Positions 1 to 8,358 of a stretch of 64,000 nt of DNA are shown here, piece by piece. The notes below the pieces were generated by a model. That model was not told the DNA's origin. It searched no databases and saw only the letters and a list, made by a program, of their open reading frames with translations. Source of the stretch: Chloroflexus sp. Y-396-1. Its GTDB lineage: Bacteria; Chloroflexota; Chloroflexia; Chloroflexales; Chloroflexaceae. The stretch spans positions 4,502,633 to 4,566,632 of the forward strand of contig NZ_KI911784.1 of the NCBI RefSeq assembly GCF_000516515.1, given 5' to 3'. A program made the position numbers and the translations under genes. Each line of letters starts with the position of its first letter. The stretch's first letter is position 1.

Positions 1-188
1 AGACCATGTGCGTAGAGACGCACAGCGTATCCTTCAGCAACCTGTAAGCGAGTGCTGACTTCGTCGTCGGACGGAATGAGCGCTCCGTGCTGGACAATAG
101 GAAGGAACAGACGATAAGCTGTCTGCGCCAGTCCCACGCCACCGACAACCAATACGATGCATACAATCAGTAATGTATGCCGTTTCAT
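1..188 (-). CDS. Secreted protein, probable sorbosone-dehydrogenase-like beta-propeller (partial, N-terminus only)
   Basis: The frame opens with ATG at 186-188 on the minus strand and runs off the window, giving 62 residues. It starts with a Lys-Arg pair and a hydrophobic stretch (LLIVCIVLVVGGVGL), a signal peptide or anchor. About 40 residues later comes EGYAVRLYAHGL. Openings of the type 'GF-V-LYA-GL' are typical of PQQ-dependent sorbosone/glucose dehydrogenase-like six-bladed propellers, which are exported. The enzyme assignment is inference from this short motif; the export signal is directly visible. It lies 72 bp downstream of etfA on the same strand, but a strong hairpin in the gap suggests separate transcription. 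Confidence 0.55.
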   Translation of the reverse strand, partial: MKRHTLLIVCIVLVVGGVGLAQTAYRLFLPIVQHGALIPSDDEVSTRLQVAEGYAVRLYAHG

Positions 189-209
189 TCTTAACCAGCA
201 CTTTTGCGA

Positions 210-242
210 AGCGGTGTATTGTCCTCAGTGCAATACACCGCT
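210..242 (-). terminator. Strong hairpin between etfA and the next gene
   Basis: A perfect 12-bp inverted repeat (210-221 with 231-242) with a 9-nt loop sits just past the etfA stop. On the minus strand the distal side is not a run of U, so it may be a weak or factor-assisted terminator, or an mRNA-stabilising hairpin. Confidence 0.5.
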
Positions 243-260
243 TTCACCGGCCAGAAAAAC

Positions 261-1238
261 TTACCGGTTGAGACGCGCTTTGATCTCTTCTGTCAGGAGC
301 GGCAAAATCTCGTTTACATCACCAACAACACCGAGCGTCGCAATGCGGAAAATAGGCGCTTCTGGGTCTTTATTGATGGCCACAATGGTGCGGCTGGTTC
401 GCATTCCGGCCAGATGCTGGATCGCGCCACTGACACCGGCAGCGATATAGAGTTTGGGACTGACCGTCTTTCCGGTCTGACCAACCTGGTGCTCATAGGG
501 AACCCAGCCATCGTCAACAATCGCTCGTGAAGCACCGTAAGCACCACCCAGAGCCTCAGCCAATGGTGGAATCAGGCGATAGTAGTTCTCTTTATTGCCC
601 AAGCCCCGGCCACCGGTCACGATAATTGCAGCGTCAGTCAGGTTGACTGCACCAGCCTTGGGTGCCACCGACAGTACTTCGGTACGTGAGGTAAGTTCGG
701 CTACCGTTAGCTCGGTAATTGGTGCGCTACGATCGGGTTGGGCTACTGCTTCTGGGAAGCTCTGCTTACGCACCAATGCCACAACTGGCGTCCCTGTGGC
801 GAAGCGATAGGTATTAATGACATTCCCACCATGCGACGGTCGCGTGGCCTGAATAGCACCATCAACCACTTGAATGTCGGTTGCATCGACCACCAGACCA
901 GCACCGAGATCGGTTGCCAGTGCTGCTCCAAAATCGCGCATCTGGAAGCTGGTTCCAGCCAGAATCAACGTCGGATGAAACGCCTTGACTGCTGCAAGCG
1001 CTGCTGCAATATAACCATCGGTTGTGTATTGACGTAGTGCTGGCGCATCAACCGTATAGATCTGATCGGCGCCAAAATTCCCGGCGCGTGCCGCAATGGC
1101 TTTTGTCGGACCAATTGCCAGTGCTGCCAGCGAACCACCTAAAGCATCTGCCAGTTGCCGCCCCTTGCCGAGCAACTCGCGCGAAATGGCGGCCAGATCA
1201 TCGCCAACTGCTTCTAAAACAACCAGTACGCCATTCAT
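261..1238 (-). CDS. etfA: Electron transfer flavoprotein subunit alpha
   Basis: This 325-residue protein has the length and layout of ETF alpha/FixB: an N-terminal alpha/beta domain and a C-terminal FAD-binding domain. The FAD domain shows the family signature: GGRGLG, then VDDGWVPYEHQVGQTGKTVSPKLYIAAGVSGAIQHLAGM, cited here only by its key residues GQTGK and SGAIQHLAG. ETF is a soluble heterodimer that takes electrons from acyl-CoA dehydrogenases and passes them to ETF:quinone oxidoreductase. An acyl-CoA dehydrogenase lies at 46.5 kb. It is the second gene of an etfB-etfA operon, 19 bp after etfB, with an AAAGGAG ribosome site 6 nt before the ATG. Confidence 0.93.
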   Translation of the reverse strand: MNGVLVVLEAVGDDLAAISRELLGKGRQLADALGGSLAALAIGPTKAIAARAGNFGADQIYTVDAPALRQYTTDGYIAAALAAVKAFHPTLILAGTSFQMRDFGAALATDLGAGLVVDATDIQVVDGAIQATRPSHGGNVINTYRFATGTPVVALVRKQSFPEAVAQPDRSAPITELTVAELTSRTEVLSVAPKAGAVNLTDAAIIVTGGRGLGNKENYYRLIPPLAEALGGAYGASRAIVDDGWVPYEHQVGQTGKTVSPKLYIAAGVSGAIQHLAGMRTSRTIVAINKDPEAPIFRIATLGVVGDVNEILPLLTEEIKARLNR

Positions 1239-1257
1239 GATCTGCTCCTTTCCGCGC

Positions 1258-2037
1258 TTAAATCACTTGATACTCCAACAGCTTATCGACCAGCTTGCGA
1301 ACCTTGGTAGCCGCGTCCGGCCCATCAATGATCTCGCCCTTGGGACGAGGTGGCGGTGGTACGCGCTCGACAAGTTGGGCGGTTGGGGTTAGATCAGCGG
1401 TGCTCAGACCCAGATCGGCGGCTGTCCACACTGGTGGCTCAACCTTTGCCACACGCTTGATTTTGAGGAGCGAGGGATAGCGTGGTTCGTTAATATCTTT
1501 GATCACCGACATCACCGCTGGCAGGCGACAGGCAACCGTCTCAATCACACTCTCCAGATGACGTTCAACTTTAAGCATTCCGCCGGGTTGCAGTTCCAAC
1601 ACCTTGCCGACATATGTTACCTGTGGCCAGCCCAGCAAGCGTGCCAGCGCCGGTGCAAAAGCGCCACTCTCGTCGTCGGTACTGTTGCGACCGGTGATAA
1701 CCAGATCGACATCTCCCAGCTTACGAATGGCAGCCGCAGCCACACGAGCGGCTGCAATCGGATCAAGCTGAGTAAATGCCGGATCACTGAGCAACAGTGC
1801 ATCGGTTGCACCCATTGCCAATGCCCGCCGCAACTGCTCGACCCAGTCAGATGTGCCAATAGAGAGTGCCGTTACCTTACCGCCGTGCTGTTCATTCCAA
1901 CGAATACCCTCTTCGAGCGCATATTCGTCGAAGAGGTTGATAATCTTTTCGATCCCCTCAGCGTCGATGGTCAAATCCGGTCGAATCTTAACCGAATTGT
2001 CGCGGGGTACCTGCTTCAAACACACAACAATGTGCAT
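1258..2037 (-). CDS. etfB: Electron transfer flavoprotein subunit beta
   Basis: A 259-residue protein opening MHIVVCLKQVPRDNSVKI, the classic ETF-beta/FixA N-terminus. It carries the family motif around GRNSTDDESGAFAPALARLLGWPQVTYV and the conserved ALRRALAMGATDALLL region, which bind AMP and the partner subunit. It pairs with the adjacent etfA to form the FAD-containing heterodimer for beta-oxidation-type electron flow. An AAGGAGG ribosome site lies 6 nt upstream of the ATG, making the start secure. The Pro-rich stretch VPPPPRPKGEIIDGPDAA near the C-terminus is the usual contact arm with EtfA. Confidence 0.94.
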   Translation of the reverse strand: MHIVVCLKQVPRDNSVKIRPDLTIDAEGIEKIINLFDEYALEEGIRWNEQHGGKVTALSIGTSDWVEQLRRALAMGATDALLLSDPAFTQLDPIAAARVAAAAIRKLGDVDLVITGRNSTDDESGAFAPALARLLGWPQVTYVGKVLELQPGGMLKVERHLESVIETVACRLPAVMSVIKDINEPRYPSLLKIKRVAKVEPPVWTAADLGLSTADLTPTAQLVERVPPPPRPKGEIIDGPDAATKVRKLVDKLLEYQVI

Positions 2038-2075
2038 GATGGCCTCCTTCGTACCATAAAGCGATAACGCACTGC

Positions 2076-2081
2076 ATTATA
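2076..2081 (-). promoter_or_regulatory. Probable -10 element for etfBA
   Basis: A perfect TATAAT on the minus strand lies 39 bp before the etfB start, just past the stop of the upstream gene. No good -35 hexamer is found at 16-18 bp, so the call rests on the -10 and its position. Confidence 0.4.
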
Positions 2082-2095
2082 ACAGAGGATTACCT

Positions 2096-3277
2096 TCACG
2101 TATTGATGTGCAAGGCCGCCGGAATATCGCGAGCGTATTGGAACAAGCCAGAAGGCAACTGTGCAAGTTGTAAAGCTAGATCAGCACGCACACCGACGAG
2201 TGTCACCTGAGCGCCGAGTAACCGTGCACCTTGACCGACCCGGATCAGGGTTTGCATCATCTGTTCATCGAATGCGACCAGGCCGTTCACATCGATCACC
2301 ACTGCCCGTGCCCGTCGCTGCTGAATAGCCTGTAATAAAGTCTGTTCAAGTTGCTTGCCCCGTTCAGTATCAAGATGACCTACAAGCGGTAAGAAGAGCG
2401 TGTGCGGTCCTAATGGGGTTACAGGTAGGCTTAAGGCCCTGATCGTTGCCTGCAATTCCCGTTCGCGAGCAAGTTGCGCCTGTTGCGCCTGCAATGCTGT
2501 TGCTAACTGGTGTTGCCGTTGCTGGTTCGCCTCTAGCAAACGCTGGAATGCATCGCGCAAGCGTTGGAGCTGTTTGATCGAACCAACCGAACTAAGTTGA
2601 CCCTGGGTTTCGGTTTGGGCAAAGTATTCGGCATCAGTTGTGAGCCGATCAACGTACTTCGCTATCTGCCAGTTTAACGTAACCGCCATAGCTATCGCGA
2701 GGACAGTTGCAAGAGCAACAGCAAATGCAGCATACCAGAAACCTTCATTAGCGATACGTTCCAGAGCATTGATCGCTTGCAGATACTGCACTTCATACTC
2801 TCGCTGGGCACCGACGACCAGACTATGGATGGCACGCACGTTGCGGTGATAATCAGTGGTGCTGATCATCGCCTGGGCTTGTTCACGGTTACCACGATCT
2901 AAAACGGTGAGCGCTGCATCGTGTTGTTCAACCATCACGTTAAAGCGAGCAGCCAGTTCTAGCTCAACAAAGTTACCGCCTTCTTGCAGCGTGTATTCCT
3001 CGAGAAAAGAACGTACTGTTGCCCGCTGTGATTCAAGAATCGTGCGATCACTCTGACGTCCGGCAATAATCTCGCTCACGTAATACTGTTCAAGGAGAAT
3101 CAGCGACTCGCTTTGAGCCACTTCAACCAGATTATTCGCTACCTGATCGACCTTCTTGATCGCCTGAGCTACACGCTGCTGCGTAACGACGGCAAGCACC
3201 CCAAAGAGGATGAGTGCAACTAGCAATGGTGAGAGTGATAAGATGAGACGAGCACGTAGATCCATAACAAATGGCAT
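2096..3277 (-). CDS. Membrane-anchored sensor with C-terminal STAS domain (RsbR-like)
   Basis: A 393-residue protein. Residues 10-32 form a first membrane helix, followed by a roughly 150-residue extracytoplasmic helical sensor region resembling a four-helix bundle. A second membrane helix (about 180-203) leads into a HAMP-like linker and a coiled coil (about 240-275, Gln/Ala-rich). The last 110 residues look like a STAS domain (VVIDVNGLVAFDEQMMQTL, then ARLLGAQVTLVGV). In RsbR-type proteins this domain sits in stressosome-like partner-switching complexes and is phosphorylated on Ser/Thr. Here the two positions that usually hold Thr are Asn and Glu, so classical phosphorylation is doubtful. 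No kinase or phosphatase partner is nearby. A Met four codons in is an equally possible start because no ribosome site is clear. Confidence 0.75.
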   Translation of the reverse strand: MPFVMDLRARLILSLSPLLVALILFGVLAVVTQQRVAQAIKKVDQVANNLVEVAQSESLILLEQYYVSEIIAGRQSDRTILESQRATVRSFLEEYTLQEGGNFVELELAARFNVMVEQHDAALTVLDRGNREQAQAMISTTDYHRNVRAIHSLVVGAQREYEVQYLQAINALERIANEGFWYAAFAVALATVLAIAMAVTLNWQIAKYVDRLTTDAEYFAQTETQGQLSSVGSIKQLQRLRDAFQRLLEANQQRQHQLATALQAQQAQLARERELQATIRALSLPVTPLGPHTLFLPLVGHLDTERGKQLEQTLLQAIQQRRARAVVIDVNGLVAFDEQMMQTLIRVGQGARLLGAQVTLVGVRADLALQLAQLPSGLFQYARDIPAALHINT

Positions 3278-3822
3278 GTCATGAGCAAACTGAAACCTTA
3301 CCTACATATTACCGCAGAAACGAGATGTTGGCGAATGAAATGTGGAGATCAAGCTGTGTTTGATACCATGCCCCTAACCGCTAGGCGCAGGCTTCTGGTA
3401 CGCATCCTGTCCGGCAGAGCGCATCCGTCACCTTTCCTCTCAGTTCTCTCAACGCTCTTTTAGAGCTTGATCAAAAACTCGGATTTCTCAGGAGGCTCGT
3501 ACCATTCCTCTGCGACCATTTCGTTCGAGGGCTAACATTCTTTTCCAGCCGCACGTTCCCCTTCCGCTTCCCATGGGGGAGCGGAAGGGGCCAGGGGGAA
3601 GGTGAGGACCGCCAGGCAGCTCCGCAGTACCGGCGCTGCAACCGTTAAAACCCTTTTCCATCGCGTTGCGGAGACGCAAGAGTTACCCGCCAACGTTCCC
3701 CGAAACAATGATATGGCGTACCATTGTCAAATCTCATCAAAAGCCCAAGTTTTTAATCACGCTCTTGGGGAAGTTGAGGCAGATCAGGAATCCACCTCGG
3801 CCTCTTCCTTTGCCCCCTACGC
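3278..3822. other. 545-bp non-coding region with a long hairpin
   Basis: No convincing gene is present. The short open frames on both strands lack ribosome sites and recognisable sequence. The region must hold the minus-strand promoter of the STAS sensor. Its main visible structure is the hairpin at 3558-3590. Confidence 0.6.
3558..3590. repeat. 15-bp-stem hairpin, possible dispersed intergenic repeat
   Basis: Positions 3558-3572 pair with 3576-3590 (one G-T wobble, 3-nt loop). The right arm contains GGGAGCGGAAGG, which recurs exactly at 19534-19545 in another intergenic region. In both places it is followed by a similar G/A-rich stretch. This points to a degenerate repeat family rather than a dedicated terminator. 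Confidence 0.55.
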
Positions 3823-6639
3823 TCACTTCACGAGCAATCCGCCGTTCACTGCCAGCCGTGCTGCCGGATCGCCCAGCAGCATATAGTTGCGTGCATCATT
3901 CCGCGCCATCCAGAGTGTTGCCAGTTCACGTGCTTCGGGTTGCTTCCCGAATTTAATATTCTCTAGCTCTTCAGACAGCGTTAACGAGCGTGCTGCCTGA
4001 ATAATGTTGAACTGGTCGGTTGCACTCCCCAACCGTTTACCACTTACCAGTCGCCCAATTACGTCTTCAAAACTCTGCGTCTGACTACGTGCTCCCTCCA
4101 GACTAAAGCTGTATGTCCATGCCCGTTCAACATGTCCAACCACACCAAGCGCACCCCGTAATAACATCTGCTGTGGCAGTTGCGCCACAAAGGTAAAGGG
4201 GGCAATCAGTGGACGACCTTTCTCTGAATCAAAAATGAACTCATCGCGTTGCGGACATCCGGCGCCATAACAGGCAAAGAGTAAGGCCACCATACCCTCC
4301 AACGAGAGATTGGTCGGCAAATCTTCAGCCGCAAACCAGTGATCGCGCTTAATCCCGCCAAACCCGCTCCAGTCTTGCGTTACCAGTGCACCTTGATACA
4401 TCATAAGCTCCCGATCATTGGCCGGCAAGCCCAGACCATGGGTAGCACTAAAGAAAATAGCCGGTGGCTGATTCCCATCGCGCAATGCTTGTTCCAGATT
4501 ACTGCGAGTGGCATCACCGGCCAGCAGCACCCGTCTGGCAAAGCCCTGTTTTTGAGGCAACCCGCTTTCGTGCCAGGCTGCCAACGGCATTACCAACTCA
4601 ACGGCACTGCGTTCAGTTGATTTATCAAGATCATGGCGGGTACCAAAATAGACGATCTCACGTCGGAGTCGAATATCACGTGCCGCTCGCCGCTCATGCT
4701 CAACCAGACGTTGCGCATACGTCCGATAATCGGCATAGCGGTGTTGACCTCGTTCATCGGTAAAGCAGAGCCGACCAACCCCCCAGAAGATGTCTAGTTC
4801 GTATTGAAAGTTGAAGCTGATGAACGATTTATCATCAGGTGTCAGTGGTCCTGGGCGCGCCGCAATTAAGAGGTAGAACGGAACACCCTGACTCGGCTTA
4901 ACCGGCCCGGCGATCGTTCCGTGGCGTGCTAACCAACTATTCACCCGTTCACCAGGACGATGGATCAAGACCGGTGCGCGCTGTTCCCACGGCTGCTTGG
5001 GATCGGCATAGCGGGCAGCCCATTCAGCGCAGGTCTCACCTGCTCGAAACGCAACGGGCGGTAACGTGATACCCTGTTGTTCGGCGCGGTGTTCGATAAG
5101 CGGCCAGAGTGCCTCGATTAAGCGCACATCATCAGTTGCACTGACCACCACTGCCCAGCGGGCCTGAGCCAGGTCTTCTTGATCAACATCAGCAACAACG
5201 CCAAAATGTTTCTCTTCTGCTTCGCTGCGTGTCTTGTGCAGAGTGTGCAATTCTTTGGGGTCTTCGCTCCGCTGAGCCAGCTCACTCGCACGAATCGTAT
5301 CAATTCGCAAAAGCGGCTCGCCTCGCCGACCGTCGATACCGTTAGGATGTAGCTCTTCACTATTAGGTGCATCAGCAATCAGGATCAACGGGCCTTGGTA
5401 GCCGACAACCGGCAGTGGTTCAGCGGGTTTGGCTGGAGTTGTTATCATTGGTGCTGGTGCACCTACCGAGGGTGATGACCCAACCAACACCTGCACCCGT
5501 TCAATGAGCGCATCGAGTCGACTACGCAGGGCCTGCATTTCAGCCAGAATGGAAGCCAGATCGTCGGCTGACGATGTGCCCAATGCCGACGGTACCGTTG
5601 CTGGCCGTTCGATAATCACACCGGTCGCAATCAATGCTGCCAGACCTTCCTCGAAGATCAACTGGTACGGTACATAACAATGCCCAGGACCATCAGGATT
5701 TTCGTTCGCCCAATCGCTCCCCCACGAATTGCGCACAATAAAGTAACCGCCGCCAGGTGCACTTGGATCATCGCGATAGCCCAGCGCACACATTGCGTGA
5801 CCGCCTAAGCGTTGCTCGCCGGGCAATGCCCGTCGTACCCGCCCAATTCGTCGCACCTGGCCGCTGTTCGTCCAATGCTCACCGATCATTAAACCGATTA
5901 ACACTGGCCGACCGGCGGACAAGGCGGCCTTGATCTGGTTAACATCACGTGGTGGTAACAGTTCCACAGCCTCCAGCCGACGCTGCTTTGCTTCACGAAA
6001 TGCCGCATCGCTCGGTCGTTCGTGTCCTGGCTGTTGATGATCAACCGGCTCTGGCCGGTAGGGCCACGTTTCTTCCCGACAAACTCCCAGCTCTGCAACA
6101 GCACGCATAGCCACCAATGGATTGGTACCAACGTCGCCAGGAATTCGATCACGATCCTTACTGATCCAGTAAATAAATTGTTCTGAGAGATCGGTCGGGT
6201 CTTTACTGAGAATCTGTACCATTGCAGCAATGCTGAAGGCAACACAGGTATTGCGCGGCCCCTGACTCACCGGTGGCGGTAGCGTGAGTAGTGGCGGCAC
6301 TTCCGGCGGCAAACCGACCGGCGGACTAAACGAAGTCGCATCCACTTCAGGAAGATCATCGAAAATAGCCCCGGTGCCAACCGGTTCCATTGCCACATCA
6401 ACACTGAACGAGCTGGCGTTAGGTACAACCTCTAACGCCGCCATCACCATCGCCCGCACATCATCTTCGCTTTTGCCCAAGACGTGGGCCAGCGCCGCCA
6501 GTCCACTTCCTAACCCCGTATTACTGGAACGGGCTGTTGCAACAAATTCTTCCACACTGGTGATCCAGTATGCAGCCAGTGTCATGCGGGTTGTTTCATC
6601 GATAGCGGATACGACGGTTAGTGGTGTGAGCGTGCGCAT
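3823..6639 (-). CDS. Two-protease fusion: papain-like C1 peptidase plus clan-CD (CHAT/gingipain-like) domain
   Basis: A 938-residue protein. Residues 1-75 form a helical segment resembling a helix-hairpin-helix domain. Residues 120-345 are a papain-like C1 peptidase: Gln126 with Cys132 (QGPRNTCVAFS), His281 (GGHAMCALGY) and Asn304 (VRNSWGSDW) form the oxyanion Gln and catalytic triad, all present. Residues 357-388 look like a short coiled coil. A second half of unknown middle structure leads to a region with His734 (FSATHGLG) and Cys790 (LLFACYGAGC). This His-then-Cys spacing after beta strands is the signature of clan CD proteases (caspase, CHAT, C25). No signal peptide is seen, so it is probably cytoplasmic. 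The C1 assignment is firm; the CD assignment is motif-based inference. Nothing in the neighbourhood names its substrate. Confidence 0.8.
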   Translation of the reverse strand: MRTLTPLTVVSAIDETTRMTLAAYWITSVEEFVATARSSNTGLGSGLAALAHVLGKSEDDVRAMVMAALEVVPNASSFSVDVAMEPVGTGAIFDDLPEVDATSFSPPVGLPPEVPPLLTLPPPVSQGPRNTCVAFSIAAMVQILSKDPTDLSEQFIYWISKDRDRIPGDVGTNPLVAMRAVAELGVCREETWPYRPEPVDHQQPGHERPSDAAFREAKQRRLEAVELLPPRDVNQIKAALSAGRPVLIGLMIGEHWTNSGQVRRIGRVRRALPGEQRLGGHAMCALGYRDDPSAPGGGYFIVRNSWGSDWANENPDGPGHCYVPYQLIFEEGLAALIATGVIIERPATVPSALGTSSADDLASILAEMQALRSRLDALIERVQVLVGSSPSVGAPAPMITTPAKPAEPLPVVGYQGPLILIADAPNSEELHPNGIDGRRGEPLLRIDTIRASELAQRSEDPKELHTLHKTRSEAEEKHFGVVADVDQEDLAQARWAVVVSATDDVRLIEALWPLIEHRAEQQGITLPPVAFRAGETCAEWAARYADPKQPWEQRAPVLIHRPGERVNSWLARHGTIAGPVKPSQGVPFYLLIAARPGPLTPDDKSFISFNFQYELDIFWGVGRLCFTDERGQHRYADYRTYAQRLVEHERRAARDIRLRREIVYFGTRHDLDKSTERSAVELVMPLAAWHESGLPQKQGFARRVLLAGDATRSNLEQALRDGNQPPAIFFSATHGLGLPANDRELMMYQGALVTQDWSGFGGIKRDHWFAAEDLPTNLSLEGMVALLFACYGAGCPQRDEFIFDSEKGRPLIAPFTFVAQLPQQMLLRGALGVVGHVERAWTYSFSLEGARSQTQSFEDVIGRLVSGKRLGSATDQFNIIQAARSLTLSEELENIKFGKQPEARELATLWMARNDARNYMLLGDPAARLAVNGGLLVK

Positions 6640-6706
6640 GGCACATCTTCCTATCTTATGCTAACGGTAGCCCTGGGATGGTGGATGATCGATGTCAACT
6701 TTATGT

Positions 6707-7528
6707 CTACCTCATGCGGGCCAGAATACCACAAAGGAGCGCAGCGAATTGCGGTTTGGCAGCTTCGCCGGCTGCCATCACCTCTTCGTGATTGGCTGGT
6801 GGCGCGTCAGGCAAAGCCAGATTCGTAATCAGCGAAAAACCAAGCACACGCATTCCACAATGGACAGCAACAACAATTTCTGGCGCCGTTGACATTCCCA
6901 CCGCATCAGCGCCCCACACTCTAAGCATCCGCAGTTCGGCTGCACTCTCGAAAGTTGGACCACTCAACATACAATACACGCCCTCGCGCAGTGGAATACC
7001 GAGTTCAGACGCTACAGCACGGGCTAGCGGCACCAGATCGTTATCGAACACACCAACCATTGCCGGGAAGCGTGGACCTAGTCGTTCGTCGTTAGGGCCA
7101 CGGAGTGGATGATGACCAGCCATACCGGGTAAGAAAATCTGGTCACTGATCCGCATAATATCGCCAACCTGCCAGTCTGGACGTAAACCACCGGCAGCGT
7201 TGGTTACGATGAGCGTTTCACAACCGATCGCATGTAAGACTCGCACCGGGAAGGTTACCTCTTGCATACTGTAACCTTCGTAAAAATGAAAACGCCCCCG
7301 CATCACGGCTACCGGTTGACCGGCCAACAACCCAATCGCCAGTTCACCACGATGCCCGGCTACTTTCGGCTCGTGAAAACCGGGAATATCGCGGTAAGGA
7401 ATGACAACAGCATCTTCGATCTCGTCGGCCAGTGCCCCTAACCCTGAGCCAAGGATCAGCCCAACGCGAGGGATGTGGCGTAAGCGCGCGATAATTGCAA
7501 TACGCGCTTGCTCGATGTCGTTAAACAT
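6707..7528 (-). CDS. punA: Purine-nucleoside phosphorylase
   Basis: A 273-residue protein of the trimeric PNP/MTAP class (usual length about 270-280). Seen in order: the phosphate-binding GLILGSGLGALAD near residue 24, the His motif MRGRFHFYEGYSM, TNAAGGL, the base-site segment around LSGPTFESAAELRMLRVWGADAVGMSTAPE, and SLITNLA. It cleaves purine (deoxy)nucleosides with phosphate to give the free base and (deoxy)ribose-1-phosphate in purine salvage. The segments VGMSTAPE and TN...A with Glu and Asn fit inosine/guanosine specificity. It lies 67 bp upstream of the protease fusion and may be cotranscribed with it. Confidence 0.92.
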   Translation of the reverse strand: MFNDIEQARIAIIARLRHIPRVGLILGSGLGALADEIEDAVVIPYRDIPGFHEPKVAGHRGELAIGLLAGQPVAVMRGRFHFYEGYSMQEVTFPVRVLHAIGCETLIVTNAAGGLRPDWQVGDIMRISDQIFLPGMAGHHPLRGPNDERLGPRFPAMVGVFDNDLVPLARAVASELGIPLREGVYCMLSGPTFESAAELRMLRVWGADAVGMSTAPEIVVAVHCGMRVLGFSLITNLALPDAPPANHEEVMAAGEAAKPQFAALLCGILARMR

Positions 7529-7623
7529 TCAGCACCTACTCTATTCAAGATACAGCGTCAACTGTCTGTGCTAATTTGAGCACAGAACACTATTCCAAAA
7601 GACCGGCGGGCAGGAATGATCGT

Positions 7624-8313
7624 TTAAATTCTACTCAACAAATCACGCTTTTTAGCCTCAAACTCTTCGGGAGAAAGTATCCCGCGATCACGCAACCGGG
7701 CCAGCTCCTCTAGGGTACGCTGAATCTCCGTGACACTACTTATCGGGCGACTGGGGATATACCCGTCTGCTTCCAGATAGCCATACCCACGTTCAAGATT
7801 ATGTTTCGCCTCGAGTAATGCCCGTTTGAACTCGAGCGGAGCCTCGATCCGATCCATTACGTTGGCGCCTTCAGCACCTGAAGCGGTTAAAATCTCGATA
7901 GTGCCGAAATTGAAGATCCGCCCTATGATGCTCTGGCGCAGCTCAATATCATTGATCTTCTCTAACGACGAGTCAATCACGCGCTTATTGAAGACACCAC
8001 GTATTTGTAACACACGGCGATCTGTAATAACGATCTGTTCCGAATTCCAGCGCAGAAAATCGAGAAAACCGCTGATCAGCACGATGATGCTAATCACAAG
8101 ACAGATCAGCAGAATCAGATCACTGATACTGATACCACCGATCATCGCCGTTGAATTGTTCCGGAATGCCAGATTCGAGGCAACCCCGGCCGCAACCAGA
8201 ATTCCAATCAGCGTCAGTTCGGTTAAGATGTTCATAATCAACACAAAAATATGCTGACGGGCGACGTACAAAATCTGCTCTCCCCGCCCGAGCAGGCTTT
8301 CCACATAACTCAT
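7624..8313 (-). CDS. Membrane protein with bacterial PH domain and C-terminal SHOCT domain
   Basis: A 229-residue protein. Two adjacent membrane helices (about residues 22-45 and 60-85) are followed by a bPH2-type pleckstrin-like domain (QIVITDRRVLQIRGVFNKRVIDSSLEKINDIEL...IGRIFNFG, cited by its landmarks TDRRV and DIELRQSIIGRIFNFGT). The last 30 residues are a SHOCT domain (LARLRDRGILSPEEFEAKK). Such proteins are common in Chloroflexota and Actinobacteria. SHOCT domains are thought to mediate oligomerisation, and the biological role is unknown. A strong AAAGGAGG ribosome site lies 7 nt before the ATG. Confidence 0.85.
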   Translation of the reverse strand: MSYVESLLGRGEQILYVARQHIFVLIMNILTELTLIGILVAAGVASNLAFRNNSTAMIGGISISDLILLICLVISIIVLISGFLDFLRWNSEQIVITDRRVLQIRGVFNKRVIDSSLEKINDIELRQSIIGRIFNFGTIEILTASGAEGANVMDRIEAPLEFKRALLEAKHNLERGYGYLEADGYIPSRPISSVTEIQRTLEELARLRDRGILSPEEFEAKKRDLLSRI

Positions 8314-8358
8314 AGCCCGCCCTCCTTTATTTCAGGCAATGTGGTCGTCATACGTTTC

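Noticed and set aside
61-1240. Plus-strand open frames opposite etfA
   Set aside because: They are antisense shadows of a well-supported gene.
3488-3679. Open frame over the 3558-3590 hairpin
   Set aside because: Coding would run straight through a perfect inverted repeat, with no ribosome site.
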